From: an uncultured Sphaerochaeta sp.
GTDB taxonomy: Bacteria > Spirochaetota > Spirochaetia > Sphaerochaetales > Sphaerochaetaceae
DNA length: 64,000 nt
Direction: 5' to 3'
NCBI RefSeq assembly: GCF_963677075.1
Contig: NZ_OY781873.1
Coordinates: 310,001 to 374,000 of the forward strand
Numbering within the stretch: position 1 is the stretch's first letter; each line of letters starts with the position of its first letter. Under the pieces are notes generated by a model. It was given only the letters and a program-made list of their open reading frames with translations, was not told the DNA's origin and made no database searches. Below are positions 1-7,742 of the stretch, piece after piece. The position numbers and the translations under genes are program-made.

Positions 1-1
1 A

Positions 2-1174
2 ATCACCAGCCTTATCATGCTCTTGGTAGGACTCTTCCAGGGTATTTTTGTAGGAGCGGGCGTGGTAATCTCCACAGCATTCGGAAAAGGAGACCATGAA
101 GGAGTCAGGAAGGCTGTCCATACCACCATTGCCCTCAGTTTGCTCACCAGTGCACTGTTGACCGTCCTGGGCTACTTCTTTGCACCGGTGGTCCTTCATT
201 GGATGAGAACTCCCCAGAGCGTATTCACTGAAGCACAAACCTATCTCCGGATTTTCTTCTTGGGTATCTCCACCCTGATCTTCTACAACACTGCAAGCGG
301 AATTCTCCAGGCAGTGGGAGACAGCAGGCATCCACTCTATTTTCTTATCGTTGCTGCAATCCTGAATATCGCCCTCGACCTGATTTTCGTCGGCGTGCTG
401 GGTATGGGTATTGAGGGAACCGCCTATGCTACCATCATTGCACAAGGGGTGAGTGCTACTCTCAGCTTCCGTTTATTGCTTACAACTCCTTCAATTGTGC
501 GGGTGCATATCCCGTCCATTAGTATTCACAAAGGATACCTCAAGCAGATCCTCACCTTTGGCATTCCTTCCGGCATCCAGAATTCGGTAACCAGCTTTGC
601 AAATGTCATCCTCCAATCCTCAATCAACCTCTTTGGAGCCTCAGCCATGGCAGGTAATGGAGCCTTTATGCGTATACAAGGCTTTGCCTTTATCCCGATA
701 ACGGCCTTTGCCTTGGCCCTTACCACCTTTACAGGGCAGAATCTGGGAGCAAGGGAGTATGATCGGGTGAAAAGGGGTGCACGCTTTGGGGTGTTGTTTG
801 CCATGATCCTCGCAGAGACCATAGGACTTGGTATGCTCCTTGGTGCCGAGCCCTTGTTGAGACTATTCAGCCAAGACCCTGAAGTTATTGCAATGGGGGT
901 CTCGAAAGCCAACATATCCAGCCTTTTCCTCTGGGCGCTTGCGCTCAGTCATGCAATGAGCGGTATCTACCGTGGGGCAGGAAAGGCAATCGTCCCTATG
1001 GCAGTCATGCTTGCCATCTGGTGTATCTTCAGAATCATCTTCATTTCAACCGGACTCTGGCTCTTCATGGATATCAGGGTCATCTTCTGGGCATATCCTG
1101 TTACCTGGACACTCAGTTCCATTATCTTTGTCATCTATTACTTTAGGGTCGACTGGATGCATCAAACAGATTAG
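2..1174 (+). CDS. MATE family efflux transporter (5' end outside window)
   Basis: This is the C-terminal ~390 residues of a multidrug and toxin extrusion transporter, an inner-membrane protein that exports drugs or metabolites in exchange for Na+ or H+. The frame is open back to base 2, so the first ATG seen (17) is probably internal: MATE proteins are about 450 residues and roughly 60 are missing. About ten hydrophobic helices are visible, with the internal repeat typical of the family (GLFQGIFVGAGVVIS early, SGIQNSVTSFANVILQ in the second half). A KDPG-aldolase-like gene follows 28 bases downstream and may be co-transcribed. The substrate cannot be read from sequence. Confidence 0.9.
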   Translation: MTSLIMLLVGLFQGIFVGAGVVISTAFGKGDHEGVRKAVHTTIALSLLTSALLTVLGYFFAPVVLHWMRTPQSVFTEAQTYLRIFFLGISTLIFYNTASGILQAVGDSRHPLYFLIVAAILNIALDLIFVGVLGMGIEGTAYATIIAQGVSATLSFRLLLTTPSIVRVHIPSISIHKGYLKQILTFGIPSGIQNSVTSFANVILQSSINLFGASAMAGNGAFMRIQGFAFIPITAFALALTTFTGQNLGAREYDRVKRGARFGVLFAMILAETIGLGMLLGAEPLLRLFSQDPEVIAMGVSKANISSLFLWALALSHAMSGIYRGAGKAIVPMAVMLAIWCIFRIIFISTGLWLFMDIRVIFWAYPVTWTLSSIIFVIYYFRVDWMHQTD

Positions 1175-1202
1175 ACTTACATTTGATAAGGAGGAGACCG
1201 GC

Positions 1203-1808
1203 ATGGATACCATTACCAAACAACTGGCACAAATTCGGTGCATCCCGATGGTCAAACAGGGCAGAGAGGACCAGGGGGAAGCATTGGTCAAGGCACTGCG
1301 TGCAAGCGGTCTACGCACGGCAAACATCTCCCAGCAGATGAATGGGGGGCTTGCTTTGTTGCGCCGATTGGCCCAGGAAGAGGACCTTCTCATCGGAGCG
1401 GGCAATGTCCAGACATTAGACGAGGCAAAAGCAGCAGTAGAAGCAGGAGCTGCCTTCATATTCTCCCCTCTTTTCAATGAGCAGATGGTGGAGTTTTGCC
1501 AACAAGTAGGAACACCGATCTATGCGGTCACCACCCAAGCATCAGTAGCCAGGGCGTGGAATCTCAAAACATTGGGTTGTTATCCTGTGGAGGAGCTTGG
1601 TGGACTACCGTTCATCAACACCCTGGGAGAACAGGAAGGCCTTACATTCATCGTAGCGGGGCATATCAATGAAGAGATGACAGCCACCTACCTTGAAAAT
1701 CCACACGTACTTGCCATGACAGGGAGTTGGATGCTCAAGGAGACGGACTGGGAAGCAACCACCGCTGCACTTAAACGTGCGAAAAAATTTGCGCTTCCCT
1801 CAGCCTAA
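1203..1808 (+). CDS. KDPG/KHG aldolase-like protein lacking catalytic residues
   Basis: A 201-residue protein with the length and fold pattern of 2-dehydro-3-deoxy-phosphogluconate aldolase (class I TIM barrel). Seen: IGAGNVQTLDEAK for the usual GAGTV segment, GYP-like turn CYPVEELGG for the usual KxFPAExxGG, and TGSWM near the end. The Schiff-base lysine of the family falls on glycine (LGCYPVE against LKLFPAE), and the catalytic glutamate of the EVTLRT strand falls on asparagine (ANISQQM). Canonical aldolase activity is therefore doubtful. The ATG at 1203 is chosen because AAGGAGGAG lies just upstream; a longer frame runs into the MATE gene. Its stop overlaps the convergent DUF523 gene by 9 bases. 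Confidence 0.8.
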   Translation: MDTITKQLAQIRCIPMVKQGREDQGEALVKALRASGLRTANISQQMNGGLALLRRLAQEEDLLIGAGNVQTLDEAKAAVEAGAAFIFSPLFNEQMVEFCQQVGTPIYAVTTQASVARAWNLKTLGCYPVEELGGLPFINTLGEQEGLTFIVAGHINEEMTATYLENPHVLAMTGSWMLKETDWEATTAALKRAKKFALPSA

Positions 1809-2240
1809 CAAGTCCCCAAGGTGAGATGAGCAGTTGATGATAAACCCTTTTGACTCCAAGAGCGAAGCGAAGATGCCTTTGCCGGGAATAAGTATGCCAC
1901 GAAAAGATCCATCATAGACCACCGTGTATCCACAGGATGGGCTTCGGTCCATCAGGAGTGCCCGCTTACACCCACTCTCCTCAGCAATTTCCAAGGCTCG
2001 CTGTGCTCCTTGTAAAAAGGCCTCAGTACAGTCATCTCCCTCTCGGCTCATCACCCTGCCCTCTACCAACTCAGATGGGGAGCGAGGGGTTTGCAATCCA
2101 CCTAAGACTTCCGGACATACCGGAATGAGGGTATAGCGTTCTTCCAGCATTGCTACCTGGGGAAAGGGAACTGAGGATCCATCATACCTACATTGCCTGC
2201 CAAGCAGGCATGCACTGACCACAATTGGTATTTTTTTCAT
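1800..2240 (-). CDS. DUF523 family protein
   Basis: A 146-residue soluble protein of the DUF523 (YbbK-like) family, recognised by VSACLLGRQCRYDG at the N-terminus, the CPEVLGGL..PR segment and RSPSCG in the middle. These conserved cysteines suggest metal or cluster binding, but no function is established that I can name. The start was placed at MKKIPIVV; an in-frame ATG 12 bases upstream (2252) is equally possible since neither has a clear ribosome site. It is transcribed divergently from the AraC-type regulator (2276) and converges on the aldolase-like gene with a 9-base overlap of the two stop regions. Confidence 0.8.
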   Translation of the reverse strand: MKKIPIVVSACLLGRQCRYDGSSVPFPQVAMLEERYTLIPVCPEVLGGLQTPRSPSELVEGRVMSREGDDCTEAFLQGAQRALEIAEESGCKRALLMDRSPSCGYTVVYDGSFRGILIPGKGIFASLLESKGFIINCSSHLGDLLG

Positions 2241-2275
2241 GTAGATAAGCATATCATAGGCAGAATTGTAGTGAT

Positions 2276-3121
2276 ATGCTAAACAGCATGGATGGATATG
2301 ACAACCTTATCGCAACCCTTGACTATTTCGAACAACGATTAAGGTCACAGAACCCGATTACCACGGTTTCTGAACTCGCAAGCCATAGTGGCTATTGCAC
2401 ACATCATCTTTCCGGACTTTTCACTGCCCACACTGATATGAAGCTGAAGGAGTACCTGCAAGCAAGGATTCTTTGTACCATTTTCTCGCATGCATACAGC
2501 TCAAATGCCCCGCTCAACCAACTTGCCCTTCTCTATGGATTCCATGATTATGAGACTTTTTACCGAGCTTGCAAACGGAGATTTAGTGACACCCCTTCCA
2601 ACATTCTTAAAAGTGGATTGGATGCTCCATACCTACAACAGAGAATCTACCCCCAACGAAACCAGGACAGTGACGCCATCAAAGGGGAGATTGTCATATT
2701 ACCAGAGCTCACCCTCTGCGGACTTGACTTCTTCATCTGGCCTGAAACCCGTTCTTTCCATCGCCATTGGCAACAGTTCGAACACTACCAGGCTTCAATA
2801 CAGGGCCAGCAACATGAGTCCGTAACATTCCAATTCACAGCATGGAAGGAGGGTGAGGAACAAACCATGCGAGTACTTTGCGGTATAGAGGTGAACCCTG
2901 CCTCTCCTCAGGAAGCAATTTTCTCTCGGCAATCAATACCAAAAGCAACCTATATCAGGTTCCTCCATACCCAAGACGTAAGCCAGATCAGGAATACTTA
3001 TCAATACATCTATGGGACCTACTTCTCACAGAGTACCTACCAGTGCCTAGGCAATTGGGAACTGCAACGCTATGAGAAAAACAGGACAACCATCGAGATC
3101 TATATCCCCATCAGAATGTAA
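2276..3121 (+). CDS. AraC family regulator with C-terminal GyrI-like effector domain
   Basis: A 281-residue cytoplasmic transcription factor. Residues about 10-105 form the two helix-turn-helix units of the AraC family (ELASHSGYCTHHLSGLF; LNQLALLYGFHDYETFYRACKRRF). Residues about 130-281 resemble the GyrI-like/SOUL effector-binding domain of Rob- and BmrR-type regulators, ending in the usual IEIYIPIR strand. This architecture normally senses a hydrophobic small molecule and controls stress or efflux genes; the MATE exporter 1 kb away is a possible target (inference only). Its 3' end overlaps the convergent TrmO-like gene by 11 bases. An alternative start is the ATG at 2288. Confidence 0.85.
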   Translation: MLNSMDGYDNLIATLDYFEQRLRSQNPITTVSELASHSGYCTHHLSGLFTAHTDMKLKEYLQARILCTIFSHAYSSNAPLNQLALLYGFHDYETFYRACKRRFSDTPSNILKSGLDAPYLQQRIYPQRNQDSDAIKGEIVILPELTLCGLDFFIWPETRSFHRHWQQFEHYQASIQGQQHESVTFQFTAWKEGEEQTMRVLCGIEVNPASPQEAIFSRQSIPKATYIRFLHTQDVSQIRNTYQYIYGTYFSQSTYQCLGNWELQRYEKNRTTIEIYIPIRM

Positions 3122-3578
3122 ATTCTGCATCCCAATCAAAATCTTCACTCTCTTCCATCCAATGTGGCCAATGGGCACACCAAGATGGTGTGTTATAGTC
3201 GCGTACCCGATCTTCACTACCATGATATGGCTTGATATCGATTACAGGAGTATCCTGCAATGCATCGATCCAATGGACGTGAATTGTTCCTGTTTCCATG
3301 TCAATTGATTGTACCGGGACAACCGATACACAGAGCGGATTCACACGATACGGGGATCGGGTGGCAAAGACCCCGATATGATCGGGCCCGGCCACATACG
3401 GCTTCTCAAGCAACAGAGCATCTGAAGGCAACGAGATGGCTTGATGTGCATACCATACAACCAAGATATGGCTGAACCCTTCCAAGCCGAGAAGTCCCTT
3501 ACGATACGGCTCTCCTACCTGGATGGCATACCCATCCCCTGCACATACATTTCCAATTATGGTACATGAAATATTCAT
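3111..3578 (-). CDS. TrmO/TsaA-like tRNA methyltransferase
   Basis: A 155-residue protein of the TsaA/UPF0066 beta-barrel family, whose E. coli member TrmO methylates N6-threonylcarbamoyladenosine (m6t6A37) in tRNA-Thr using SAM. Key segments seen: LLGLEGFSHILVVWYAH, GVFATRSPYRVNPLCVS (the family signature) and WIDALQDTPVIDIKPY. The second ATG (3578) is preferred because AGGAGG lies seven bases before it, while the first ATG (3584) sits only one base from it. It is probably the last gene of a minus-strand group with the creatininase-family and diguanylate cyclase genes, 84 bases downstream of the former. Confidence 0.8.
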   Translation of the reverse strand: MNISCTIIGNVCAGDGYAIQVGEPYRKGLLGLEGFSHILVVWYAHQAISLPSDALLLEKPYVAGPDHIGVFATRSPYRVNPLCVSVVPVQSIDMETGTIHVHWIDALQDTPVIDIKPYHGSEDRVRDYNTPSWCAHWPHWMEESEDFDWDAEFTF

Positions 3579-3662
3579 TTTCATTCCTCCTGCCCCAAAG
3601 GATTACAGAAGGAAAGCTTCAATGACATTGCAAAAGAGAAGGCACCCCTTACAAAAACGGAA

Positions 3663-4379
3663 TCACAAACCCAATTCCTGGAGTTTTTGACCTATCGCAT
3701 TCACCGTTGTCTCAAGGATGTACTCTCCGTAGGCTGCACTAGAGAGCCTTGGGTCCTCCCCTTTCACACCAAGCGGCCATGTATCCTGCTCCAGAGTTGA
3801 AAGATCCACCAACTCAGGGTGAAGAGCCATCATTGTAGAGGTTTCACAGCGCCCAGCATGATCGGCCAAAGCCAGATACGTCTCTGGTGGGAAATCATTG
3901 AGGGAGGAGAGCAGAATAATGTCATACTGCTTTTCCCACTGGCTGGCCAACTCTGCCCAAGCCTTCCTCGAGGGACCATGCCCATCAGCGATCAGGCAGA
4001 TAAACCCTGCCCTTTTTGCCTGGGCGATCTGCGCTTCAAGCATCTGGAGAAACAGCCCCTTGGAAACCCAGTAACAACTACCAGGAAGCCTCTGATGGGG
4101 TTTTGTAGCCTCACTTGAGTCCATCCCAATCAGACTCTTTCCATCCCCTGCATCGGTAATTCTATCAGGACCAAGATAAAACGGCGGGAACACAATACCT
4201 CCAAAACGCCTGGCTGCCCTGATAAACAAACCTTCTGCCTGGAGGGCATCCGCGCCCAAGACATTTTGCAGGCCATGCCACTCAAGGGTTCCCAGGGGAA
4301 TGTATCCCACGGGATGCTCTGCCAGCCTCTGTTCAAATTGAGGAACACTGAGATAGGCATACTGTACATGCGGGTCCAT
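3663..4379 (-). CDS. Creatininase family amidohydrolase
   Basis: A 238-residue cytoplasmic metal-dependent amidohydrolase of the creatininase family (members include creatininase, MftE-like peptidases and FAPy deformylase). Metal-binding pattern seen: LEWHG (Glu and His) and GAD (Asp) around residues 33-45, DGHG around residue 135, and CETSTMMAL around residue 185. All expected ligands appear present, so it should be active, but the substrate is unknown. GGAGGT precedes the ATG, and the gene begins four bases after the stop of the diguanylate cyclase, so the two are almost surely one operon. Confidence 0.8.
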   Translation of the reverse strand: MDPHVQYAYLSVPQFEQRLAEHPVGYIPLGTLEWHGLQNVLGADALQAEGLFIRAARRFGGIVFPPFYLGPDRITDAGDGKSLIGMDSSEATKPHQRLPGSCYWVSKGLFLQMLEAQIAQAKRAGFICLIADGHGPSRKAWAELASQWEKQYDIILLSSLNDFPPETYLALADHAGRCETSTMMALHPELVDLSTLEQDTWPLGVKGEDPRLSSAAYGEYILETTVNAIGQKLQELGL

Positions 4380-4383
4380 CAGG

Positions 4384-5481
4384 TTACCTCCGTCCTTGTT
4401 TCATCTTTCCCTTGGTATCATACATATTGTTGTCTGCTGCTACATAGGTATTGAATAGATTTCCACCACAGGATTCACACCAAGACCATCCAATTGCCAG
4501 AGAGAGCGGCACGGGCCCAGTTTTGTTGTACAGCTTGATTTGGCTCTCAAGCAAGGACAGTGATCGTTCAACCTCCAGTGGTTCCTCCTTGGTGGTGATC
4601 ACAGCAAACTCATCACCACCTATACGATACGCCTTCCCCACACCACGAAAGCAACGTTCCAACAACCCACCTGCATGCACCAATAGGTCATCTCCACAGG
4701 TATGACCATACGTATCATTGGCCTTTTTCAGTTCATTGACATCACACACCACAATGGTTGCCGGTCCCTTGCATATTCGCTGCAAATCCGAGAGATCCCG
4801 CATAAACGTTGATCGATTCCTCAGACCGGTAAGTACATCAAACGAATAATACTGCTCTTGGGAAAAGAGATAAAATAATAACAAGGAGAGTGCGATACCG
4901 GGCCAGAGTGTCAGGATAGGCGGGAAAATAATCTGGATGGCAGCACCTACAATCGGGGTTGCCAGAATAAAAAGCAAAAGTGGTCGGTCTGAAGCCTCGT
5001 ATGCACGCAGCGTCTTGACCAGATAAACAATACACAGTCCATAGTAGAATAACATATTGAGTGTTGCCAACGGGAAAACAGGACCCCTGCGATACACATT
5101 CATGGCATCCACAGAGAAGTACCAACCATTGAAATAACTGAGAATACTCAACAGTCCATTGATGGAAAAGGGAAGAAACAACCACTTGCTTCTCTGTTGG
5201 TACTTTGTGTGAGAGATGTACCTGAACAGAAAATAGCAGACGATAGGTGACAGCCCAAAACCCAGTACATTGGTGATTCGGTGGGGAGCAATCTGGGAGG
5301 AAACACCGATATCATCAACCTGGTAGGCGAACAACTCAGTCCCTATGACGATAAGCAGGGTAACAGCGGAGAGAATATACCAACGATTATTTGGCTTGCT
5401 CTGCAAACTGCGGGAAGCCAGAGCTATGGCAAAAATCAGAAGCACCACAGATAGTACATCCAACTCAAGTGTCGCGTTCAT
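4384..5481 (-). CDS. Diguanylate cyclase with 7TM N-terminal region
   Basis: A 365-residue inner-membrane GGDEF protein that should make cyclic di-GMP from two GTP. Residues 1-195 hold about seven hydrophobic helices and no large periplasmic domain; residues about 205-360 are the GGDEF domain, with DVLTGLRNR at its start and RIGGDEFAVI as the active site. The usual RxxD inhibitory site upstream is not intact (arginine kept, aspartate replaced by glycine), so product inhibition through that site is unlikely. A GAGAGGG ribosome site precedes the ATG. It heads the minus-strand group with the creatininase-family gene and is divergent from the RluA-type gene. Confidence 0.88.
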   Translation of the reverse strand: MNATLELDVLSVVLLIFAIALASRSLQSKPNNRWYILSAVTLLIVIGTELFAYQVDDIGVSSQIAPHRITNVLGFGLSPIVCYFLFRYISHTKYQQRSKWLFLPFSINGLLSILSYFNGWYFSVDAMNVYRRGPVFPLATLNMLFYYGLCIVYLVKTLRAYEASDRPLLLFILATPIVGAAIQIIFPPILTLWPGIALSLLLFYLFSQEQYYSFDVLTGLRNRSTFMRDLSDLQRICKGPATIVVCDVNELKKANDTYGHTCGDDLLVHAGGLLERCFRGVGKAYRIGGDEFAVITTKEEPLEVERSLSLLESQIKLYNKTGPVPLSLAIGWSWCESCGGNLFNTYVAADNNMYDTKGKMKQGRR

Positions 5482-5576
5482 AGGCCCTCTCTTTCATCCA
5501 TGATGCCATAGCACATGCTATTTGCCTAGGGTAGACCTTGCATCTAAAGCAGTACTTTCGTACCATCAAAGATGCC

Positions 5577-6881
5577 ATGAACCCACCACTGCCAGAATAC
5601 CCAGCATACACCCATGCCCTGCACCTCCAGCAGCTTCTATTTACAAATGGAGTAGTAGATTTTGACGGAGAGGGAAAGGTTCCCATCGATGGGTTCTTCC
5701 TGCCAGGAGGGGGGGCCATGTTCAGCGTATTGGTTGCACGTGACCAGAGCGGAAATGAGGTCCTGCTGAAAGCATTCTCAGGTAGTTGCATGGGACATCT
5801 GAACCTTCCTGGTTGGGTTGACCACTTGGTTGATGAGGAATCATACCACGAATACCTTCGCCTGTTTGATGCCCCGATCAAGGAAATAGGTAGGCTTGCT
5901 GAGGCAGCCTCCTCTGAACAAGAACGCCGATTACTTCTCCATGAACGATCCGAACTTTCCCGCAAGGCCCTCTCCTATTACCGAGAGCTTTACAGCATAG
6001 CCACACTTCAGGGAAACCGAGTTCGTCTGGAATCCATCTTCCCCGGAGGGAATGCCCCTACAGGGAGTGGGGATTGCTGTGCCATCAAGCTCCTCCAGTT
6101 TGCGTTTACCCACCAATTGCATCCCCTCAGCATGGCAGAATTCTTTTTCGGAGCTCCTACCAAAGACAGTGGGAGAAGCCATCTCAGGTTCTATGGCCCT
6201 TGTGATGAGAAATGCAAACCAATCCTTCATGCCATGCTTACCTTGGATATCGTGTACCAAGATTCGCATATCATCGTTGTGAACAAGGAGGCAGGACTGC
6301 TTTCAGTTCCAGGGAAAGGGCCAGAGAAATGTGATAGTGTGGAAACCCGCCTCAGGAGGCTGATGCCAAACCTCCCCTTGCAGTGTGCTGTCCATAGACT
6401 CGATATGGATACATCCGGGTTGCTCATCCTCGCAAAGGACAAGGAAACACATAAAAGGATGAATAAGCAGTTCAGCGAGAAACAGGTAAGCAAGAGCTAT
6501 GTGGCACTTCTAGAAGGAGTTGTCAGGCAAGAAAAGGGAGAGATCAGCCTTCCCTTCCGTCTTGATGTCGATCATCGCCCTCTCCAGATATATGATCAGC
6601 AGCAGGGCAAATGGGGGACCACACGCTTCCAGCGAGTACGGGTAGAGAGAAGTAGCGATGGATCACTTGCAACGAGAATACTCTTTTTTCCCCTCACAGG
6701 GAGAACCCACCAGCTTAGGGTGCATAGTGCACATGAGAAGGGGCTTGGTCACCCTATCAAAGGTGACCGCCTGTATGGAAACGGGAGTCAAGAGCGCCTC
6801 TATCTTCATGCAAAGACACTCTCCTTCCATCATCCGATAACTGGTCAGTGGATGGTGTTCTCTACAGAAGACCCTTTTTAA
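5577..6881 (+). CDS. RluA family RNA pseudouridine synthase, extended N-terminus
   Basis: A 434-residue pseudouridine synthase. The catalytic half (about residues 230-434) carries CAVHRLDMDTSGLLILAK with the catalytic aspartate in HRLDxDTSG, SKSYVALLEG, and the GRTHQLRVH motif. The first ~220 residues are an N-terminal extension with no S4 domain that I recognise, as in the longer RluA-type proteins of some bacteria; its role is unknown. The target (23S rRNA or tRNA uridine) cannot be fixed from sequence. The ATG at 5577 is chosen on codon preference; a TTG at 5538 with a weak AGGG site would add 13 residues. Divergent from the diguanylate cyclase. Confidence 0.85.
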   Translation: MNPPLPEYPAYTHALHLQQLLFTNGVVDFDGEGKVPIDGFFLPGGGAMFSVLVARDQSGNEVLLKAFSGSCMGHLNLPGWVDHLVDEESYHEYLRLFDAPIKEIGRLAEAASSEQERRLLLHERSELSRKALSYYRELYSIATLQGNRVRLESIFPGGNAPTGSGDCCAIKLLQFAFTHQLHPLSMAEFFFGAPTKDSGRSHLRFYGPCDEKCKPILHAMLTLDIVYQDSHIIVVNKEAGLLSVPGKGPEKCDSVETRLRRLMPNLPLQCAVHRLDMDTSGLLILAKDKETHKRMNKQFSEKQVSKSYVALLEGVVRQEKGEISLPFRLDVDHRPLQIYDQQQGKWGTTRFQRVRVERSSDGSLATRILFFPLTGRTHQLRVHSAHEKGLGHPIKGDRLYGNGSQERLYLHAKTLSFHHPITGQWMVFSTEDPF

Positions 6882-6884
6882 TAC

Positions 6885-6913
6885 TTTCGAACATACTTAA
6901 AGTGCTGTATAGT
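6885..6913 (+). promoter_or_regulatory. Possible sigma70-type promoter for the NYN-domain gene
   Basis: TATAGT at 6908-6913 fits a -10 box; the matching -35 position, TTTCGA at 6885-6890 with 17-base spacing, is weak. A start of transcription near 6920 would fall inside the GTG-initiated version of the next gene and so supports the ATG at 6930. Confidence 0.35.
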
Positions 6914-6929
6914 GGCAAATGGAGGGTCT

Positions 6930-7718
6930 ATGCGAAGAAAAAACAATGCAATCTACATTGACCTGGAGAACATACCTTCGGCTCTGGATCTCAAGCCACT
7001 TTTTGAAGAACTGACACTTAAGCACAATGACTCCCCCGAAGAAGAGAATATTTTTGTTATCAAGATGGCCTGTGGAAACTCCGCTTCCATAAAAAAAATG
7101 GAAAAGCAGTTGGCTGAGTACAATTTTACCATCAGGGATACCCCATCTATCACCACCAACTACAAGAATCGTGCAGATTTAATCATCAGCCTTGAAGCAA
7201 TGGAAACCATCATCGTCAACACACCGGTCATTGACCGCTATGTCTTCATCACCAGCGACAGCGATTTTACGGTCATCATGGAGGCACTGCGCAAATATGG
7301 CAAGGAAGTATATCTGGTTACCAAGGAGATGGTGAGCGATAAACCCATTTTCAACAACTGTTGTGATGAAATCCTGATCATTGAATCATTCATGAATAAG
7401 CCAAAAGTAGACGAACCAAAAAGCAGCCCTTCAAAGACAAAAAAAGAAGAAAAGCCTGCTGAGATTATTCATACAAAGAAAATGGACAAACAGGTGGAGA
7501 CACTTATGAAACGGGTAGTGGACTCCTTTGATCCAGACAGCTGGCAATTGGTGAGCTATGTGGGGGTAAAATTCCATCAGATGGACAAGAGTCGGATGAT
7601 TGAACGAAGTAGCTATCACAGTCTTGGAAACTTACTCTCCAAACTGGAGAAAGAGAAGTATATCGAGCGCAAACTTAACGAAAAGGGACATCCGGAAATT
7701 CGAAGAATCTCGAACTAG
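6930..7718 (+). CDS. NYN-domain (LabA/DUF88-type) nuclease-like protein with C-terminal LOTUS-like region
   Basis: A 262-residue cytoplasmic protein. Residues about 5-150 form a NYN domain (PIN-like nuclease fold): YIDLENIP carries the first acidic residue and FITSDSDFTVIM the second acidic cluster. A charged, lysine-rich linker (about 160-185) leads to a C-terminal segment (about 190-262) with the spacing of a winged-helix OST-HTH/LOTUS domain, which binds RNA in related proteins. A role in RNA turnover or RNA-linked regulation is likely but unproven. The ATG at 6930 follows GGAGGG closely; a GTG at 6912 is the alternative. The diguanylate cyclase follows 24 bases later. Confidence 0.8.
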   Translation: MRRKNNAIYIDLENIPSALDLKPLFEELTLKHNDSPEEENIFVIKMACGNSASIKKMEKQLAEYNFTIRDTPSITTNYKNRADLIISLEAMETIIVNTPVIDRYVFITSDSDFTVIMEALRKYGKEVYLVTKEMVSDKPIFNNCCDEILIIESFMNKPKVDEPKSSPSKTKKEEKPAEIIHTKKMDKQVETLMKRVVDSFDPDSWQLVSYVGVKFHQMDKSRMIERSSYHSLGNLLSKLEKEKYIERKLNEKGHPEIRRISN

Positions 7719-7742
7719 ATACCAATAAGAAGAGGAATCCAA

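Noticed and set aside
972..1202. Longer form of the aldolase-like protein starting inside the MATE gene
   Set aside because: The extra 77 residues are serine-rich shadow sequence of the MATE frame, and a strong ribosome site marks the ATG at 1203.
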